The notes under the pieces are model-generated. The model saw only the letters and a list, made by a program, of their open reading frames with translations, was not told the origin of the DNA and ran no database searches. From positions 1-64,000 of the forward strand of contig CAIUWK010000072.1 of the NCBI GenBank assembly GCA_903902855.1: DNA of 64,000 nucleotides, given 5' to 3'. The position numbers and the translations under genes are program-made. Below are positions 29,072-38,159 of the stretch, piece by piece. The stretch's first letter is position 1, and each line of letters opens with the position of its first letter. The stretch is from an uncultured Geobacter sp. (lineage in GTDB: Bacteria; Desulfobacterota; Desulfuromonadia; Geobacterales; CAIOGM01).

Positions 29072-30559
29072 ATGCACAAGATGGTACGAACGGCAGCACT
29101 CTTCCTCCTCCTGACGGCCACCGCCGCCCTGGGTCAGGGGCTGGAAGAGAAGGTGAAAGAGCACACGTTGAAGAACGGGATGAAGCTCCTCATGGTGGAG
29201 CGGCATACCTCACCCACGGTCTCTACCTGGATACGTTACAAGGTGGGAAGCGTGGATGAGCGGAGCGACGAGCGGGGACTGGCCCATCTCCTGGAACATA
29301 TGCTCTTCAAGGGGACGAAGACACTTGGGACCACCGATTATGCCAAGGAAAAGCCGCTTCTTGACAAAATCGAGCAGACAGCCCAGCAGCTCATAGCGGA
29401 AAAGGCCAAACGGGAACTGGGGGAGAAGGGGGTCGTCAGCCGCCTGGAGAAGGAGCTGGCCGACCTGGAGAAGGAGGCCGGCAAGTACTCGGTGAAGGAG
29501 GAGTTTTTTCAGCTCTACTCCAAGAACGGCGGCAACAACTACAACGCCTTCACCAGCAAGGACGGCACTACCTACCTCATCAACATCCCTTCCAACAAGC
29601 TGGAACTCTGGGCTGCCATCGAGTCGGACCGGATGAAGAACCCGGTGCTCCGCGAATTCTATACCGAACGTTCGGTGGTGATGGAAGAGCGGCGGCGCAC
29701 CTATGACGGCGAGCCCGAAGGGCAGCTCTGGGAAAATTTTCTGGCCATCGCCTTTGTGGCCCACCCCTATGGCCAGCCCACCATCGGCTGGATGTCCGAT
29801 ATCGAGAATCTGACCCGGACCAAGGCTGAAAATTTCCTCCATAAATATTACGCTCCCAACAACGCCATCGTGGCGGTGGTGGGGGATATCCAGCCGGACA
29901 GGGTGATCGCCCTTGCAGAGAAATATTTCGGCGATATCTTGCCTGGGACCCCGGTGCCGCCGGTGGCGGTGGAGGAACCCCGTCAGCCGGGAGAGAAGCG
30001 GATGGATCTGCAGCTGGATTCGGAACCGCAGCTCCTCATCGGTTTTCACAAGCCGGTCTATCCCGACCCGGAAGATTATGTCTTTGACGTCATCGACGCC
30101 ATCCTGGCCGATGGCCGGACCTCCCGGCTCCACAAGAGCCTGGTTCAGGAACAGCAGCTGGCCACGGAGGTCTCTACCTTCGGCGCTCCCGGTAGCCGTT
30201 ACCCCAACCTGTTCCTTCTGGGGGCCACACCCCGGAGCCCCCACACCGCCGCTCAGGTGGAGCAGGCCATCTACGCCGAGATCGACAAGCTGAAGAACCA
30301 GCCCATGACCCAGCGGGAGCTGCAGCAGATCCTCAACCGGCTGGAATACGAGGAGATCCGGCAGATGGGCTCCAACGGCGGTCTGGCCCGTAATCTCACC
30401 GAGTACGAGGCAACCACCGGAAGCTGGCGCTACCTCATCCAGCACCGGCAGAAGTTATCACAGGTCACCCCGGCCGACGTCATGCGGGTGGCAAAGAAAT
30501 ATTTTGTGTCTGAAAATCGTACAGTGGGCACTATCACCAAGAAGGAGGTGACGAAATGA
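29072..30559 (+). CDS. Exported M16 zinc peptidase (catalytic partner)
   Basis: This exported insulinase-family peptidase has about 495 residues from ATG 29072 (GAGG upstream). Residues 1-21 form a signal peptide (KMVRTAALFLLLTATAALG). The inverted zinc motif HxxEH is His72-x-x-Glu75-His76 (AHLLEHMLFKGT). Between that motif and NAFTSKDG there is a charged insertion of about 50 residues (KRELGEKGVVSRLEKEL and neighbours) with coiled-coil character. Its stop overlaps the next M16 gene (ATGA), so the two probably form a heterodimer. The substrate is unknown. Confidence 0.93.
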   Translation: MHKMVRTAALFLLLTATAALGQGLEEKVKEHTLKNGMKLLMVERHTSPTVSTWIRYKVGSVDERSDERGLAHLLEHMLFKGTKTLGTTDYAKEKPLLDKIEQTAQQLIAEKAKRELGEKGVVSRLEKELADLEKEAGKYSVKEEFFQLYSKNGGNNYNAFTSKDGTTYLINIPSNKLELWAAIESDRMKNPVLREFYTERSVVMEERRRTYDGEPEGQLWENFLAIAFVAHPYGQPTIGWMSDIENLTRTKAENFLHKYYAPNNAIVAVVGDIQPDRVIALAEKYFGDILPGTPVPPVAVEEPRQPGEKRMDLQLDSEPQLLIGFHKPVYPDPEDYVFDVIDAILADGRTSRLHKSLVQEQQLATEVSTFGAPGSRYPNLFLLGATPRSPHTAAQVEQAIYAEIDKLKNQPMTQRELQQILNRLEYEEIRQMGSNGGLARNLTEYEATTGSWRYLIQHRQKLSQVTPADVMRVAKKYFVSENRTVGTITKKEVTK

Positions 30560-31986
30560 AGCTCTTCACAGCGATACTCCTTTTGACCGTTTCGTTCCTC
30601 GGCGCCACCGTCTGTGCCGGATCGCCCTTGGCAACGAACCCCCGGACCATGACTTTTCCCCCCATGACCTACGATATTCCCAAGGCCGAACGGTTTGTCC
30701 TGGCCAACGGGATGATCGTCTACCTCATGTCGGACCGGGAACTCCCTTTGATCAACGTCACCGCCTACGTGGGGACCGGCGGCATCTATGAGGCTGCGGA
30801 GAAGGTCGGCCTGGCAGGCCTCACGGCGGCTGTCATGCGCAGCGGCGGCATCGAAGGTTCAACGCCGGAGCAGCTGGACACCGAACTGGAGTTCATGGCT
30901 TCCTCGGTGGAGTCCTCCATGGGGGCCGATCTGGGAAATGTAGGGATGGCGACCCTTGGGAAAAACTTCGACCGGACCCTGGGGCTCTTTGCCGGGGTGG
31001 TGATGAACCCCGCCTTCAACCAGGCGCGGTTCGAGCTGGCTGTCAAGCAGAGCCTGGAAGCACTCCGCCGCCAGAATGATGACCCCAAGGGGGTGGCGGA
31101 TCGGGAACTGCGCAAGGCGATCTACGCGGGGAACCCTCTGGGGCGCTTCCCCACCCCCGCCACGGTGAAGGGGATCAGCCGTGACGACCTGCTTGCCTTC
31201 CACAAAAAATACTACCATCCCAACAACATCATCCTGGCGGTATCCGGTGATATCGGACGTCAGGAGCTGGAAGAGAAGCTGAATCTCCTGTTCGGACAGT
31301 GGAAAAAAGTCGAGGTTCAACTCCCCAAGGTCCCCTGGCCGGAGATGACCATGAAGCCGGAGATGCTCTTCGTGAAGAAGGAAATCGACCAGTCGGTGAT
31401 CCGTATGGGGCATATGGGGATCACCAAGGAAAACCCCGATCTCTATGCCATTCGGGTGATGGACTTCATCCTGGGGGGGAACGGCTTCAACTCGCGACTC
31501 ATGAGTGAAATCAGGACCAAGGAGGGGCTGGCTTACAACGTGGTCAGCTATTTCGATGTGGGGCGCAGACTCCCCGGCATCTTCCTGGCCGAGACCGAGA
31601 CCAAATCCGGTTCCACGGCAAAGGCCATGGGACTCATGCTCCAGCTGATGACCGGCATGACGCAGGAGTCGGTAGCGGAACAGGAGTTGACGCTGGCCAA
31701 GGAATCCATGATAAACTCCTTCGTCTTCGGCTTCACCAAGACGGAGATGATTGTCAACCAGCGGGCGCGTCTGGAATATTACGGGTATCCCCTTGATTAT
31801 CTGGAGAAGTATCGTAACAATATTGCCCTGGTGACGCGGGAGGATGTTCTGCGGGTGGCCAGGGAGTACCTGCATCCCGACAAGCTCATCAAGGTTGTCG
31901 TGGGTAACGATACCAAATTCGACAAACCGCTCGCCACCTTCGGACCGGTACGTTCGGTTACTCCGGAGAGTTGGAACGAGCGATAG
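30556..31986 (+). CDS. Exported M16 family protein, non-catalytic partner
   Basis: This is a 476-residue relative of the preceding peptidase, with a signal peptide (LFTAILLLTVSFLGATVCAG). Where the zinc motif should be it reads GLAGLTAAVMRSGG, so HxxEH is absent. The substrate-binding Arg/Tyr pair of the C-terminal lobe is present in FNSRLMSEIRTKEGLAYNV. Such pairing of an active and an inactive M16 subunit is well known (for example mitochondrial processing peptidase). Translation is coupled by a 4-base overlap. It ends 159 bp before a tRNA. Confidence 0.93.
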   Translation: MKLFTAILLLTVSFLGATVCAGSPLATNPRTMTFPPMTYDIPKAERFVLANGMIVYLMSDRELPLINVTAYVGTGGIYEAAEKVGLAGLTAAVMRSGGIEGSTPEQLDTELEFMASSVESSMGADLGNVGMATLGKNFDRTLGLFAGVVMNPAFNQARFELAVKQSLEALRRQNDDPKGVADRELRKAIYAGNPLGRFPTPATVKGISRDDLLAFHKKYYHPNNIILAVSGDIGRQELEEKLNLLFGQWKKVEVQLPKVPWPEMTMKPEMLFVKKEIDQSVIRMGHMGITKENPDLYAIRVMDFILGGNGFNSRLMSEIRTKEGLAYNVVSYFDVGRRLPGIFLAETETKSGSTAKAMGLMLQLMTGMTQESVAEQELTLAKESMINSFVFGFTKTEMIVNQRARLEYYGYPLDYLEKYRNNIALVTREDVLRVAREYLHPDKLIKVVVGNDTKFDKPLATFGPVRSVTPESWNER

Positions 31987-32056
31987 TCGGAGTCCCCCCA
32001 TGGAGGATGATTACAGCGTTGGACGGTGCGTTGTCCCCCAGTGGTGCGAATATCGC

Positions 32057-32086
32057 TTGACAAAAAGTGGAAGTACAGGCTATATG
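32057..32086 (+). promoter_or_regulatory. Sigma-70 promoter for tRNA-Ser
   Basis: TTGACA (32057-32062) is followed after 17-18 bases by CTATAT/TATATG (32080-32086). The tRNA begins about 60 bases downstream. Confidence 0.65.
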
Positions 32087-32145
32087 ACTGCTTACTGTTG
32101 TGCAGGCGTAACCCGGCACCGACGGTATCTGTAAGAGGTGCAAAC

Positions 32146-32237
32146 GGAGAGATGGCCGAGAGGCCGAAGGCGCTCGCCTGCTAAGCGAGTATATTGGGAA
32201 ACCGGTATCGAGGGTTCGAATCCCTCTCTCTCCGCCA
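32146..32237 (+). tRNA. tRNA-Ser (anticodon GCT)
   Basis: This is a 92-nt class II tRNA with an encoded CCA end. The acceptor arms are GGAGAGA and TCTCTCC, followed by G-CCA. The anticodon arm is CTCGC-CTGCTAA-GCGAG, giving anticodon GCT, which reads AGC and AGT. A long variable arm and a GGTTCGAATCC T-arm follow. Confidence 0.96.
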
Positions 32238-32270
32238 CTTTTTCAACCAAGCCGTAACGGCTCAGACATA

Positions 32271-32311
32271 AATAGCCCTTTCCGGAATGAGTTTCTCCGG
32301 AAAGGGCTATT
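32271..32311 (+). terminator. Strong hairpin after tRNA-Ser
   Basis: AATAGCCCTTTCCGGA and TCCGGAAAGGGCTATT form a perfect 16-bp stem with a 9-nt loop. It separates the tRNA from the convergent flagellar-like gene and may act in both directions. Confidence 0.8.
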
Positions 32312-32347
32312 GTCATGTGTGGTGCGGATTTGATCTGTTTCGCAGCT

Positions 32348-32644
32348 TTACTTCAAGAGATCAAGGGCCTCCTTCGCCATTTTATCAGTCGTCTGGATGC
32401 TCTTCAAGTTGGCGCCATAGTTGGAAGAGGTGACCATCATATCTATGGCCTCCCTGGATATTTCCACACGGTCATTCCCCTGCCTTGCCTCCGCAGTCAC
32501 CCCACCCCCCTTGTTCTCTTTCAATATCGTATCCGATCTCTTGAAGTCGGGGGTGTTGATGTTGGCGATATTGTTTGCCGTTACGGCCTGCTTGAAGCCA
32601 AAGGCGCCCAGAGCGGATGTCGCTATTCCCGAGATTGTTGACAT
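32348..32644 (-). CDS. Mini flagellar basal-body rod-like protein
   Basis: This protein of 98 residues holds only the conserved ends of FlgB/FlgC-type rod proteins. The N-terminal part reads GFKQAVTANNIANINTPDFKRS (the ANNIAN-N-TP rod motif), and the C-terminal part has NYGANLKSIQTTDKMAKEALDLL. The long central domain of true rod proteins is missing. GGAGG lies 11 bases before ATG. It follows the YjfB-like gene on the same strand, and no flagellar structural operon is near. It may be a rod adaptor or a flagellin-like accessory; the function is unproven. Confidence 0.85.
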   Translation of the reverse strand: MSTISGIATSALGAFGFKQAVTANNIANINTPDFKRSDTILKENKGGGVTAEARQGNDRVEISREAIDMMVTSSNYGANLKSIQTTDKMAKEALDLLK

Positions 32645-32744
32645 CTCTGATGCCTCCTTTTGGGAGTTGCGGCCGTAGAGGGAAGGGGACGACGCATTAT
32701 CCCTCCTTTCCGGTCACAGCCTGGGCAGCATTTCACGGAAGAAC

Positions 32745-32930
32745 TCAAGCGTAGAGATTGAGAAGTTTCCCGTTGCCGTTACCGACGTCGGGTGCGGATT
32801 TCTGGATCAAATCAACAGCATCCTTTCCCAGTTGTTCCTGTTGATCGAGAACCTTCTTGGCAACCATGATGTTGCTCTGGGAGTTGAGTTTGCTGGAGGC
32901 CAAGCTGCTGCTGAGAGCTGCAATGTCCAT
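32745..32930 (-). CDS. YjfB-family putative motility protein
   Basis: This 61-residue protein matches the YjfB motif: an N-terminal helix (MDIAALSSSLASSKL), then QSNIMVAKKVLDQQEQLGKDAV, ending in LLNLYA. Family members lie near flagellar genes, but their role is not established. AGAGG precedes the ATG. A sigma-28-like promoter lies about 40 bases upstream. The mini rod gene follows after 100 bp on the same strand, so both may belong to the late flagellar regulon. Confidence 0.8.
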   Translation of the reverse strand: MDIAALSSSLASSKLNSQSNIMVAKKVLDQQEQLGKDAVDLIQKSAPDVGNGNGKLLNLYA

Positions 32931-32969
32931 GTCCGGTCCTCTCTATGGTATTTTTTTCCTTATTATACG

Positions 32970-32995
32970 TATCGGCACTGCTCCGGAGCTCTTGA
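32970..32995 (-). promoter_or_regulatory. Sigma-28 (FliA)-like promoter upstream of the motility genes
   Basis: On the minus strand TCAAG (32995-32991) is followed after 14 bases by GCCGATA (32976-32970). The 19-base distance from the -35 start to GCCGATA matches the FliA consensus. The yjfB-like start is about 40 bases further on. Confidence 0.55.
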
Positions 32996-33154
32996 GCGTT
33001 TTTTGTGATTTTGAGGGTGCACTAAAGAAAGCTGTTGAAGCGGAGAAGGTAAAGGTGGTATGGCAGTAGTCAGCTACAGCAGGAAGCTGATGGAGGTTTC
33101 GTCACGTAACAGCTTCTGTTGGATCGCGGCAGGCAAGGCGATGAAGATGGGGAT

Positions 33155-34171
33155 ATGCACACATTGATAGGCTTTATGCTGATTATGGCTGGTCTGGTGA
33201 TCGCCTCAATAGCCTCACTGGTATTCCTGACGCAAGGGAAGCGGCATGTTCGTGTCTTTAACAAGTCGAGCATGCGATTGCTTCGCAGAGGGCTGAATTG
33301 CTTCATGAATAATGACTTGCAGGGCGCCATAGATAATCTGAATAAGAGTATCGCTCTTGATGCCAATAACGGCCGGTGTCATGAATATCTCAGTTTTGCA
33401 TACGCCCAATCCGGGCATTATTATCTTGCAAAGAAGCATGCAGGAATTGCCTTGAGATTCAACTCGGAATATTTTGCGCATATAGCGAATTCCATGTTCT
33501 ACCGGTACAAGTTAGAACTTAAAAAATCACTGGAAGAGGCGAGGAAGGCGATTGCATTTGATGACAATAATTATCATGGCCATTTCTGGGCAGGGATGGC
33601 GGCTGCGGATTTGGGGAAATTCGGGGAGGCATTTTCCGAATGTAATAAAGTAAGAAGATGTGACACCTATGCCGGGACTATTTTGTCCAAATATATCAGA
33701 GATCTGGAGGCAAGGGTTTCGGGGAGGGCGAAGGACGTCGCGGCCATTGAGTATTTTCCTGCCGGGAGCCGCTCCGTTGAACGCAACCCCATGGAAGTGG
33801 ATTTTACTGCGCCACGGTCCGAGGAGAGTGATTCAAATAATAAAAAGCATGATTATTATGGGCCCCGGGAAAAGAATTATCATACTGCCGATAACAGTTT
33901 TAAGGGTTTTGATGATCTGTTTCGAGATCAAGCCAACGGTGGAGTAAACCAGCTTGACCCGGCACTGGACGGTACGGATAATTCTCAATATTTGAGCCTG
34001 CTTGATCTGAGCCCGGGGGCCTCGCGGAGTGACCTTAGGGAGGCCTACCGGAATCTGGTCAAAGTCTGGCATCCTGACCGGTTCGCCCATGATCCTCAGC
34101 TACAGCAGTTTGCTGAACAGAAGCTTGGTAAAATAAATGAAGCGTACCGGCACCTGACGGGAAGTTTATAG
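33155..34171 (+). CDS. Membrane-anchored TPR protein with C-terminal J domain
   Basis: This protein of about 338 residues has an N-terminal TM (LIGFMLIMAGLVIASIASLVF), then tetratricopeptide-like helices (about 35-165: GLNCFMNNDLQGAIDNLNKS, YAQSGHYYLAKKHAGIAL). A hydrophilic linker leads to a J domain in the last 65 residues, with the essential HPD in KVWHPDRFAH. The J domain should stimulate a DnaK-type chaperone. A C-terminal J domain behind TPRs at the membrane suggests a targeted co-chaperone. The start is ATG 33155; a TTG 36 bases earlier is in frame. The gene is richer in A/T than its neighbours. Confidence 0.88.
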   Translation: MHTLIGFMLIMAGLVIASIASLVFLTQGKRHVRVFNKSSMRLLRRGLNCFMNNDLQGAIDNLNKSIALDANNGRCHEYLSFAYAQSGHYYLAKKHAGIALRFNSEYFAHIANSMFYRYKLELKKSLEEARKAIAFDDNNYHGHFWAGMAAADLGKFGEAFSECNKVRRCDTYAGTILSKYIRDLEARVSGRAKDVAAIEYFPAGSRSVERNPMEVDFTAPRSEESDSNNKKHDYYGPREKNYHTADNSFKGFDDLFRDQANGGVNQLDPALDGTDNSQYLSLLDLSPGASRSDLREAYRNLVKVWHPDRFAHDPQLQQFAEQKLGKINEAYRHLTGSL

Positions 34172-34179
34172 GGCAGGAG

Positions 34180-34749
34180 CTAGAGCCAGTGGCGGGGGTA
34201 CGTGCGATGATAGACGATATTATTGGTGAAGAGGGCTACAACCAGGAGGATCAGGGCTCCCGCCAGCACCGGGACGAAAATGAAGTCCGGACCGACGGCG
34301 CCTTGAATGCCGATGAGGGCGGTGGCGCCGGCCGGCGGATGATTCGTGCGGGTCAGGTTCATGACGAAAATGGCCAATCCCACCCCGACGGCCATTGCAA
34401 GGGGGGTGGAACCGATGAGGGCGACCACGAGGGTTGCCACCCCGGCAGAGACCAGATGGCCACCGATGAGGTTGCGGGGTTGTGCGAGGGGTGAGTCCGT
34501 GACGCCGAAGAGGAGCACTGCGGAGGAACCGAACGAGCCGATGAGGAGTGGCTGCCCCACAAGGTTGGTTACCCCGACGATGGCCAGCATACCCAGGGTG
34601 CCGCTGAGAAAACTCCAGATGCAATAACGGAGCGACAGTGGTTGGGGGAAACCCCGCAGAGGGGCCCGGTAGCATCGGGGAAGACCGGTCAGTCGGCCGA
34701 AGAGTACCCGGGAGATTTTCTGCGGAGAGGAAAGTCGTTTGTCGGGCAT
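34180..34749 (-). CDS. HPP-family integral membrane protein
   Basis: This membrane protein of about 189 residues has four to five hydrophobic segments and the family's name motif in TNHPPAGATALIG. Other matching blocks are GSFGSSAVLLFG and QPRNLIGGHLVSA. HPP proteins are widespread; some plant and cyanobacterial members transport nitrite, but the bacterial role here is unknown. ATG 34749 comes one base after the stop of the PAS gene upstream; a TTG at 34779 inside that gene is a weaker option. It is probably cotranscribed with the PAS protein. Confidence 0.88.
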   Translation of the reverse strand: MPDKRLSSPQKISRVLFGRLTGLPRCYRAPLRGFPQPLSLRYCIWSFLSGTLGMLAIVGVTNLVGQPLLIGSFGSSAVLLFGVTDSPLAQPRNLIGGHLVSAGVATLVVALIGSTPLAMAVGVGLAIFVMNLTRTNHPPAGATALIGIQGAVGPDFIFVPVLAGALILLVVALFTNNIVYHRTYPRHWL

Positions 34750-34750
34750 G

Positions 34751-35173
34751 TCAGGGTTTTTTCGACTCACAGGCCGCAAGCCGTTCCCGCAGTTCCTGCT
34801 CTTTCTGCCATCGCTGCGTTACATCCCTCATGATTGAGGCGCACCCTTCTCGTTCCCCGGCACTGTTGCGCAACAGCACCATACTGAATTCCAGTGAAAC
34901 CCGAGTCCCGTCTTTGCGCAGACCGGGAGAAGAGAGAAGTCTGGTGCTGTATTTCGTCTCACCGGAGGTCATGACTCGCCGGTAGCCGTCCCAGTGGCGA
35001 TCCCGAAGATTTTCGGGGATGATCAGGTCCAGCGATTGCCCCACCGCCTCGGCTGCGGTATGGCCGAATATCAGTTGGGCTCCCTGGTTCCAGAAGATGA
35101 TGATTCCTTCCCCATCGGCGATCAGGATCGCATCCGGGGTTTCGTTGATCAACTGTTCCAGCGCTTTTTCCAT
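34751..35173 (-). CDS. Single PAS-domain protein
   Basis: This protein of about 140 residues consists of one PAS domain (INETPDAILIADGEGIIIFWNQGA, then IFGHTAAEAVGQSLDLIIPE) with the PAC strands (GTRVSLEFSMVLLRNSAGE). A short C-terminal helix follows. There is no output domain, so it may bind a ligand and act on a partner. ATG 35173 has GGGAGG at good spacing; a GTG 42 bases upstream is also in frame. It sits between an HD-GYP gene and the HPP gene on the same strand. Confidence 0.88.
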   Translation of the reverse strand: MEKALEQLINETPDAILIADGEGIIIFWNQGAQLIFGHTAAEAVGQSLDLIIPENLRDRHWDGYRRVMTSGETKYSTRLLSSPGLRKDGTRVSLEFSMVLLRNSAGEREGCASIMRDVTQRWQKEQELRERLAACESKKP

Positions 35174-35257
35174 GGCAACCTCCCTCATTGTTTGTCCGGT
35201 GGCATAAACAGGCACAATGAGAGTACAAGAGTGCTGGGTGGAATGATTTGACCCACA

Positions 35258-37135
35258 TCAACACGTTGATTTTCTTATCCACACCGTATTGGTCGGGGCA
35301 TCCAGGTGCTGATGCTGCTGAATTAAATTCAGGCGTTCGTGGGTTAGCCTGCGTCCACCCTCCATGACCAACGCTCCGGAGGTGCTATAGATATTCTGTG
35401 TTAAAACCATGCCTACCTGCAGAGACGTGATAGCTGTTTTTTGTTCGGCAGTAAAGGGACTCCCGACCGATGGATCATGCAATGCTGTTAGCACAGCATG
35501 ATTGGCCGCTGCACCCAAGGCCGGATCGAATAGGGTCCCCAGGCAAGAAGCCACTTTTCTGCTTAGATAATATTTAGCGTTGACGCCGGTTAATGGGGTA
35601 TAGTTTTTGTCAATATAGCTGGCAAGGTGAATGATTCGACCACCCAACGATATTTCTTCACCCTCCAGCCCGTCTGGAAAACCGCTGCCGTCAAAGGCCT
35701 CGTGATGGTGGCGAATATGGAGTCCGATTCCTTGCAGTTCCTCGAAGGTGTCAATCAGCTTTTGGCCTCTGATCGAGTGGTCCCGATATTCGGCTACGTC
35801 ATCGCCAATCAATAATTCCATGTTATTGAGGAGTACTCGGTCGGCTACGCCGATCAGTCCGATATCGTGGAGAAGCGCCGCGTGGATGATCTCTTCCCTT
35901 TGGCTCTGTGATAGATTCAGTAACATCACCATTGATTTTGTCAGCTCCGCCACATTGCGGGAATGTCTGCTGAGACGACGATGGCGCTGGTCCAGCAGGT
36001 CCGCCAGCAGGAAGACAATGGACTCGCACTTGTCCTGGTTTTTATCATGTAGCAGTTGGTTGTTTTCCAGATGTTCACGAATAGTCTCTGTCTGCTGAAG
36101 AATACGAGCTTTGAGAACGGCATTTGATTTAGTAAGTTTTTCTTCCTGTAGACGGGCTTCACGTATCGTCCGGTACTGCTGCACTCCATCCCGCACCAGT
36201 TGCAGCAATTCCTGATCCTCCCAGGGCTTGGTCTGGAAACTAATGGCCTTCGCATGGTTGATTGCCTGGATGGCGGTGTTCATGTCCGCATATCCGGTCA
36301 TGATCATCCGGGAAGAATCCGGTGAGATGGCTGTTGCCGCCTGAAGAAACTCCGTACCTGTCATCTCGGGCATTCGGTGGTCACTCAGGATCAGACCGAT
36401 ATTTTCGGTCTGCTTCAGGATAGCGAGTCCTTCCTTTCCCGAAGAGGCTGTCAGCACTCGAAACGGTTCCTTGTGGAAGAGACGACGAAGCGAATTAAGG
36501 ATGTTTACTTCGTCATCCACGCAAAGAATGCTGAGAGGCTGATCAGGCAGGAGCACACCGTGGTTCGGTGGCGAGCTCAAAACCGGACCAATAACGGCGT
36601 CATTGTACTGATGCGTGTGGTCACTCTGCTGGTGCGCCTCTTGGAGCTTCTTCCGGATTAACGCCGTCTGCTGGAGTACCCGGCTCTTCAGATTGCTGTT
36701 CCACTCCGCCAGCTCATTATTCTCCAGATGTAACTCCTTTGCCCGCTGATTCTGTCGGAGATGAAGAGCGACTCGGGCCAGCACCACCTCCCTGTTGATC
36801 GGTTTGCGGATGAAGTCAACGGCGCCTGTGGACAATCCCTCCGCTTCGCTTTCGGCGTCTGATTTGGAAGTGATGAATATTACCGGAATTTCCCGCGTAG
36901 CGGCATCCTGTTTGAGTGCCACGCAGAGCTCGTACCCATCCATCTCCGGCATCATCACGTCAAGGAGGATCAGATCCGGTTTTCGATCCGATTCCAGCAG
37001 GGAGAGTGCCTGGCGTCCTGATGTGGCGGAGAGGAGATCGTAATCATCTTTCAGAACGTTGAGGAGTACTTGGATGTTTGTCGGAACGTCATCAACTATC
37101 AGTATGGATGATCGCAGGTTGGAAACGGTATTCAT
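35258..37135 (-). CDS. Double-receiver HD-GYP phosphodiesterase-like response regulator
   Basis: This protein of about 625 residues has two receiver domains and an HD-GYP output. REC1 (about 10-125) has the acceptor Asp in LILLDVMMPEMDGYE, and REC2 (about 195-315) has it in GLILSDHRMPEMTG. Each is followed by a coiled coil. The HD-GYP part has HSRNVAE, AALLHDIGLIG and HIRHHHEAFDGSGFPDGLEG. The GYP triad reads GFP. HD-GYP domains hydrolyse cyclic di-GMP or cGAMP-type dinucleotides. In Geobacter the second is also a known signal, so the substrate is open. ATG 37135 follows GGGAG; no kinase lies beside it. Confidence 0.93.
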   Translation of the reverse strand: MNTVSNLRSSILIVDDVPTNIQVLLNVLKDDYDLLSATSGRQALSLLESDRKPDLILLDVMMPEMDGYELCVALKQDAATREIPVIFITSKSDAESEAEGLSTGAVDFIRKPINREVVLARVALHLRQNQRAKELHLENNELAEWNSNLKSRVLQQTALIRKKLQEAHQQSDHTHQYNDAVIGPVLSSPPNHGVLLPDQPLSILCVDDEVNILNSLRRLFHKEPFRVLTASSGKEGLAILKQTENIGLILSDHRMPEMTGTEFLQAATAISPDSSRMIMTGYADMNTAIQAINHAKAISFQTKPWEDQELLQLVRDGVQQYRTIREARLQEEKLTKSNAVLKARILQQTETIREHLENNQLLHDKNQDKCESIVFLLADLLDQRHRRLSRHSRNVAELTKSMVMLLNLSQSQREEIIHAALLHDIGLIGVADRVLLNNMELLIGDDVAEYRDHSIRGQKLIDTFEELQGIGLHIRHHHEAFDGSGFPDGLEGEEISLGGRIIHLASYIDKNYTPLTGVNAKYYLSRKVASCLGTLFDPALGAAANHAVLTALHDPSVGSPFTAEQKTAITSLQVGMVLTQNIYSTSGALVMEGGRRLTHERLNLIQQHQHLDAPTNTVWIRKSTC

Positions 37136-37379
37136 GAGCAACTCCCGTCATGTTTTGGGGAAAAGGTTGCATGCTCAATGTAGAGCTTCATGGTTAGCAG
37201 CTTAATATTGGAAATAATTATTTTTCAGGATAATACTCCGATCGTGAATCGGAATCAATAATTTTGTCGGGAGTGGCGGTTGTGGCACGCCGATACGGGA
37301 GTTTCGCATGGATTTTAGCCGGGACGACTGCTATAGTAGCGCCCCAGCATGAAATAATGCCTGTAGAGGAGTCAGTTCA

Positions 37380-38141
37380 GTGTTGACTAAACGGATTATC
37401 CCCTGCCTCGATGTCAAAGGGGGGCGGGTTGTCAAAGGGGTGCAGTTCCTGGAATTGCGGGATGCCGGAGACCCGGTGGAGGTGGCCGAGAGCTACGACC
37501 GGCAGGGAGCCGACGAGCTGACCTTTCTGGATATCACCGCTTCTTCGGATGAGCGGGATATCATCATCGATGTTGTTCGTCGCACCGCAGAGCGGGTCTT
37601 CATGCCTCTCACTGTGGGTGGCGGCATCAGGACGGTGGACGACATTCGGCGCCTCCTCAATGCCGGGGCGGACAAAACCTCTATCAATACGGCGGCAGTC
37701 CACCGCCCCGAATTCGTCCGGGAAGCAGCGGAGCGGTTCGGTTCCCAGTGCACGGTGGTCGCCATCGATGCCCGACGGGTGTCGGGAGAAAATCGTTGGG
37801 AGGTTTACACCCACGGCGGGCGCAAACCCACCGGTATCGATGTCGTGGAGTGGGCCGTGAAGATGGAAGAGTACGGCTCCGGTGAGATCCTTCTTACCAG
37901 CATGGACTGCGACGGCACCAAGGACGGATATGACCTTGCCTTGACTCGGGCAGTGGTGGACGCCGTAAATATCCCGGTCATTGCCTCGGGAGGGGTCGGA
38001 AACCTGGAGCATCTCCATGACGGCTTCGTCACCGCCGGCGCCAGCGCCTGTCTTGCCGCATCCATCTTCCATTACCGCGAATACACCATCGGCGAGGCCA
38101 AGGAATATCTCCATAGCCGGGGAGTTGCGGTGAGGCTTTAA
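37380..38141 (+). CDS. hisF: Imidazole glycerol phosphate synthase subunit HisF
   Basis: This cyclase subunit of 253 residues makes IGP and AICAR in step 5 of histidine synthesis, with HisH supplying ammonia. It has the family start [22 protein letters not shown], with the catalytic Asp in CLDVKGG and the second Asp in VVAIDARRV. The phosphate loops (VGGGIRT and ASGGVG) are also present. GTG 37380 is the start, with AGAGGAG about 8 bases upstream. hisE follows 18 bp later. hisH and hisA, normally just upstream, are not here, so this is one half of a split his cluster. Confidence 0.97.
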   Translation: MLTKRIIPCLDVKGGRVVKGVQFLELRDAGDPVEVAESYDRQGADELTFLDITASSDERDIIIDVVRRTAERVFMPLTVGGGIRTVDDIRRLLNAGADKTSINTAAVHRPEFVREAAERFGSQCTVVAIDARRVSGENRWEVYTHGGRKPTGIDVVEWAVKMEEYGSGEILLTSMDCDGTKDGYDLALTRAVVDAVNIPVIASGGVGNLEHLHDGFVTAGASACLAASIFHYREYTIGEAKEYLHSRGVAVRL

Positions 38142-38159
38142 ACCCGTACCGAGGTTCTT

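Noticed and set aside
31987..32145. Riboswitch-like fold upstream of tRNA-Ser
   Set aside because: I could not align it with any known class, including GEMM; a promoter explains the conserved hexamers.
37278..37300. Sigma-54 promoter before hisF (TGGCAC at about 37279)
   Set aside because: The -12 element does not match TTGC at the required spacing.
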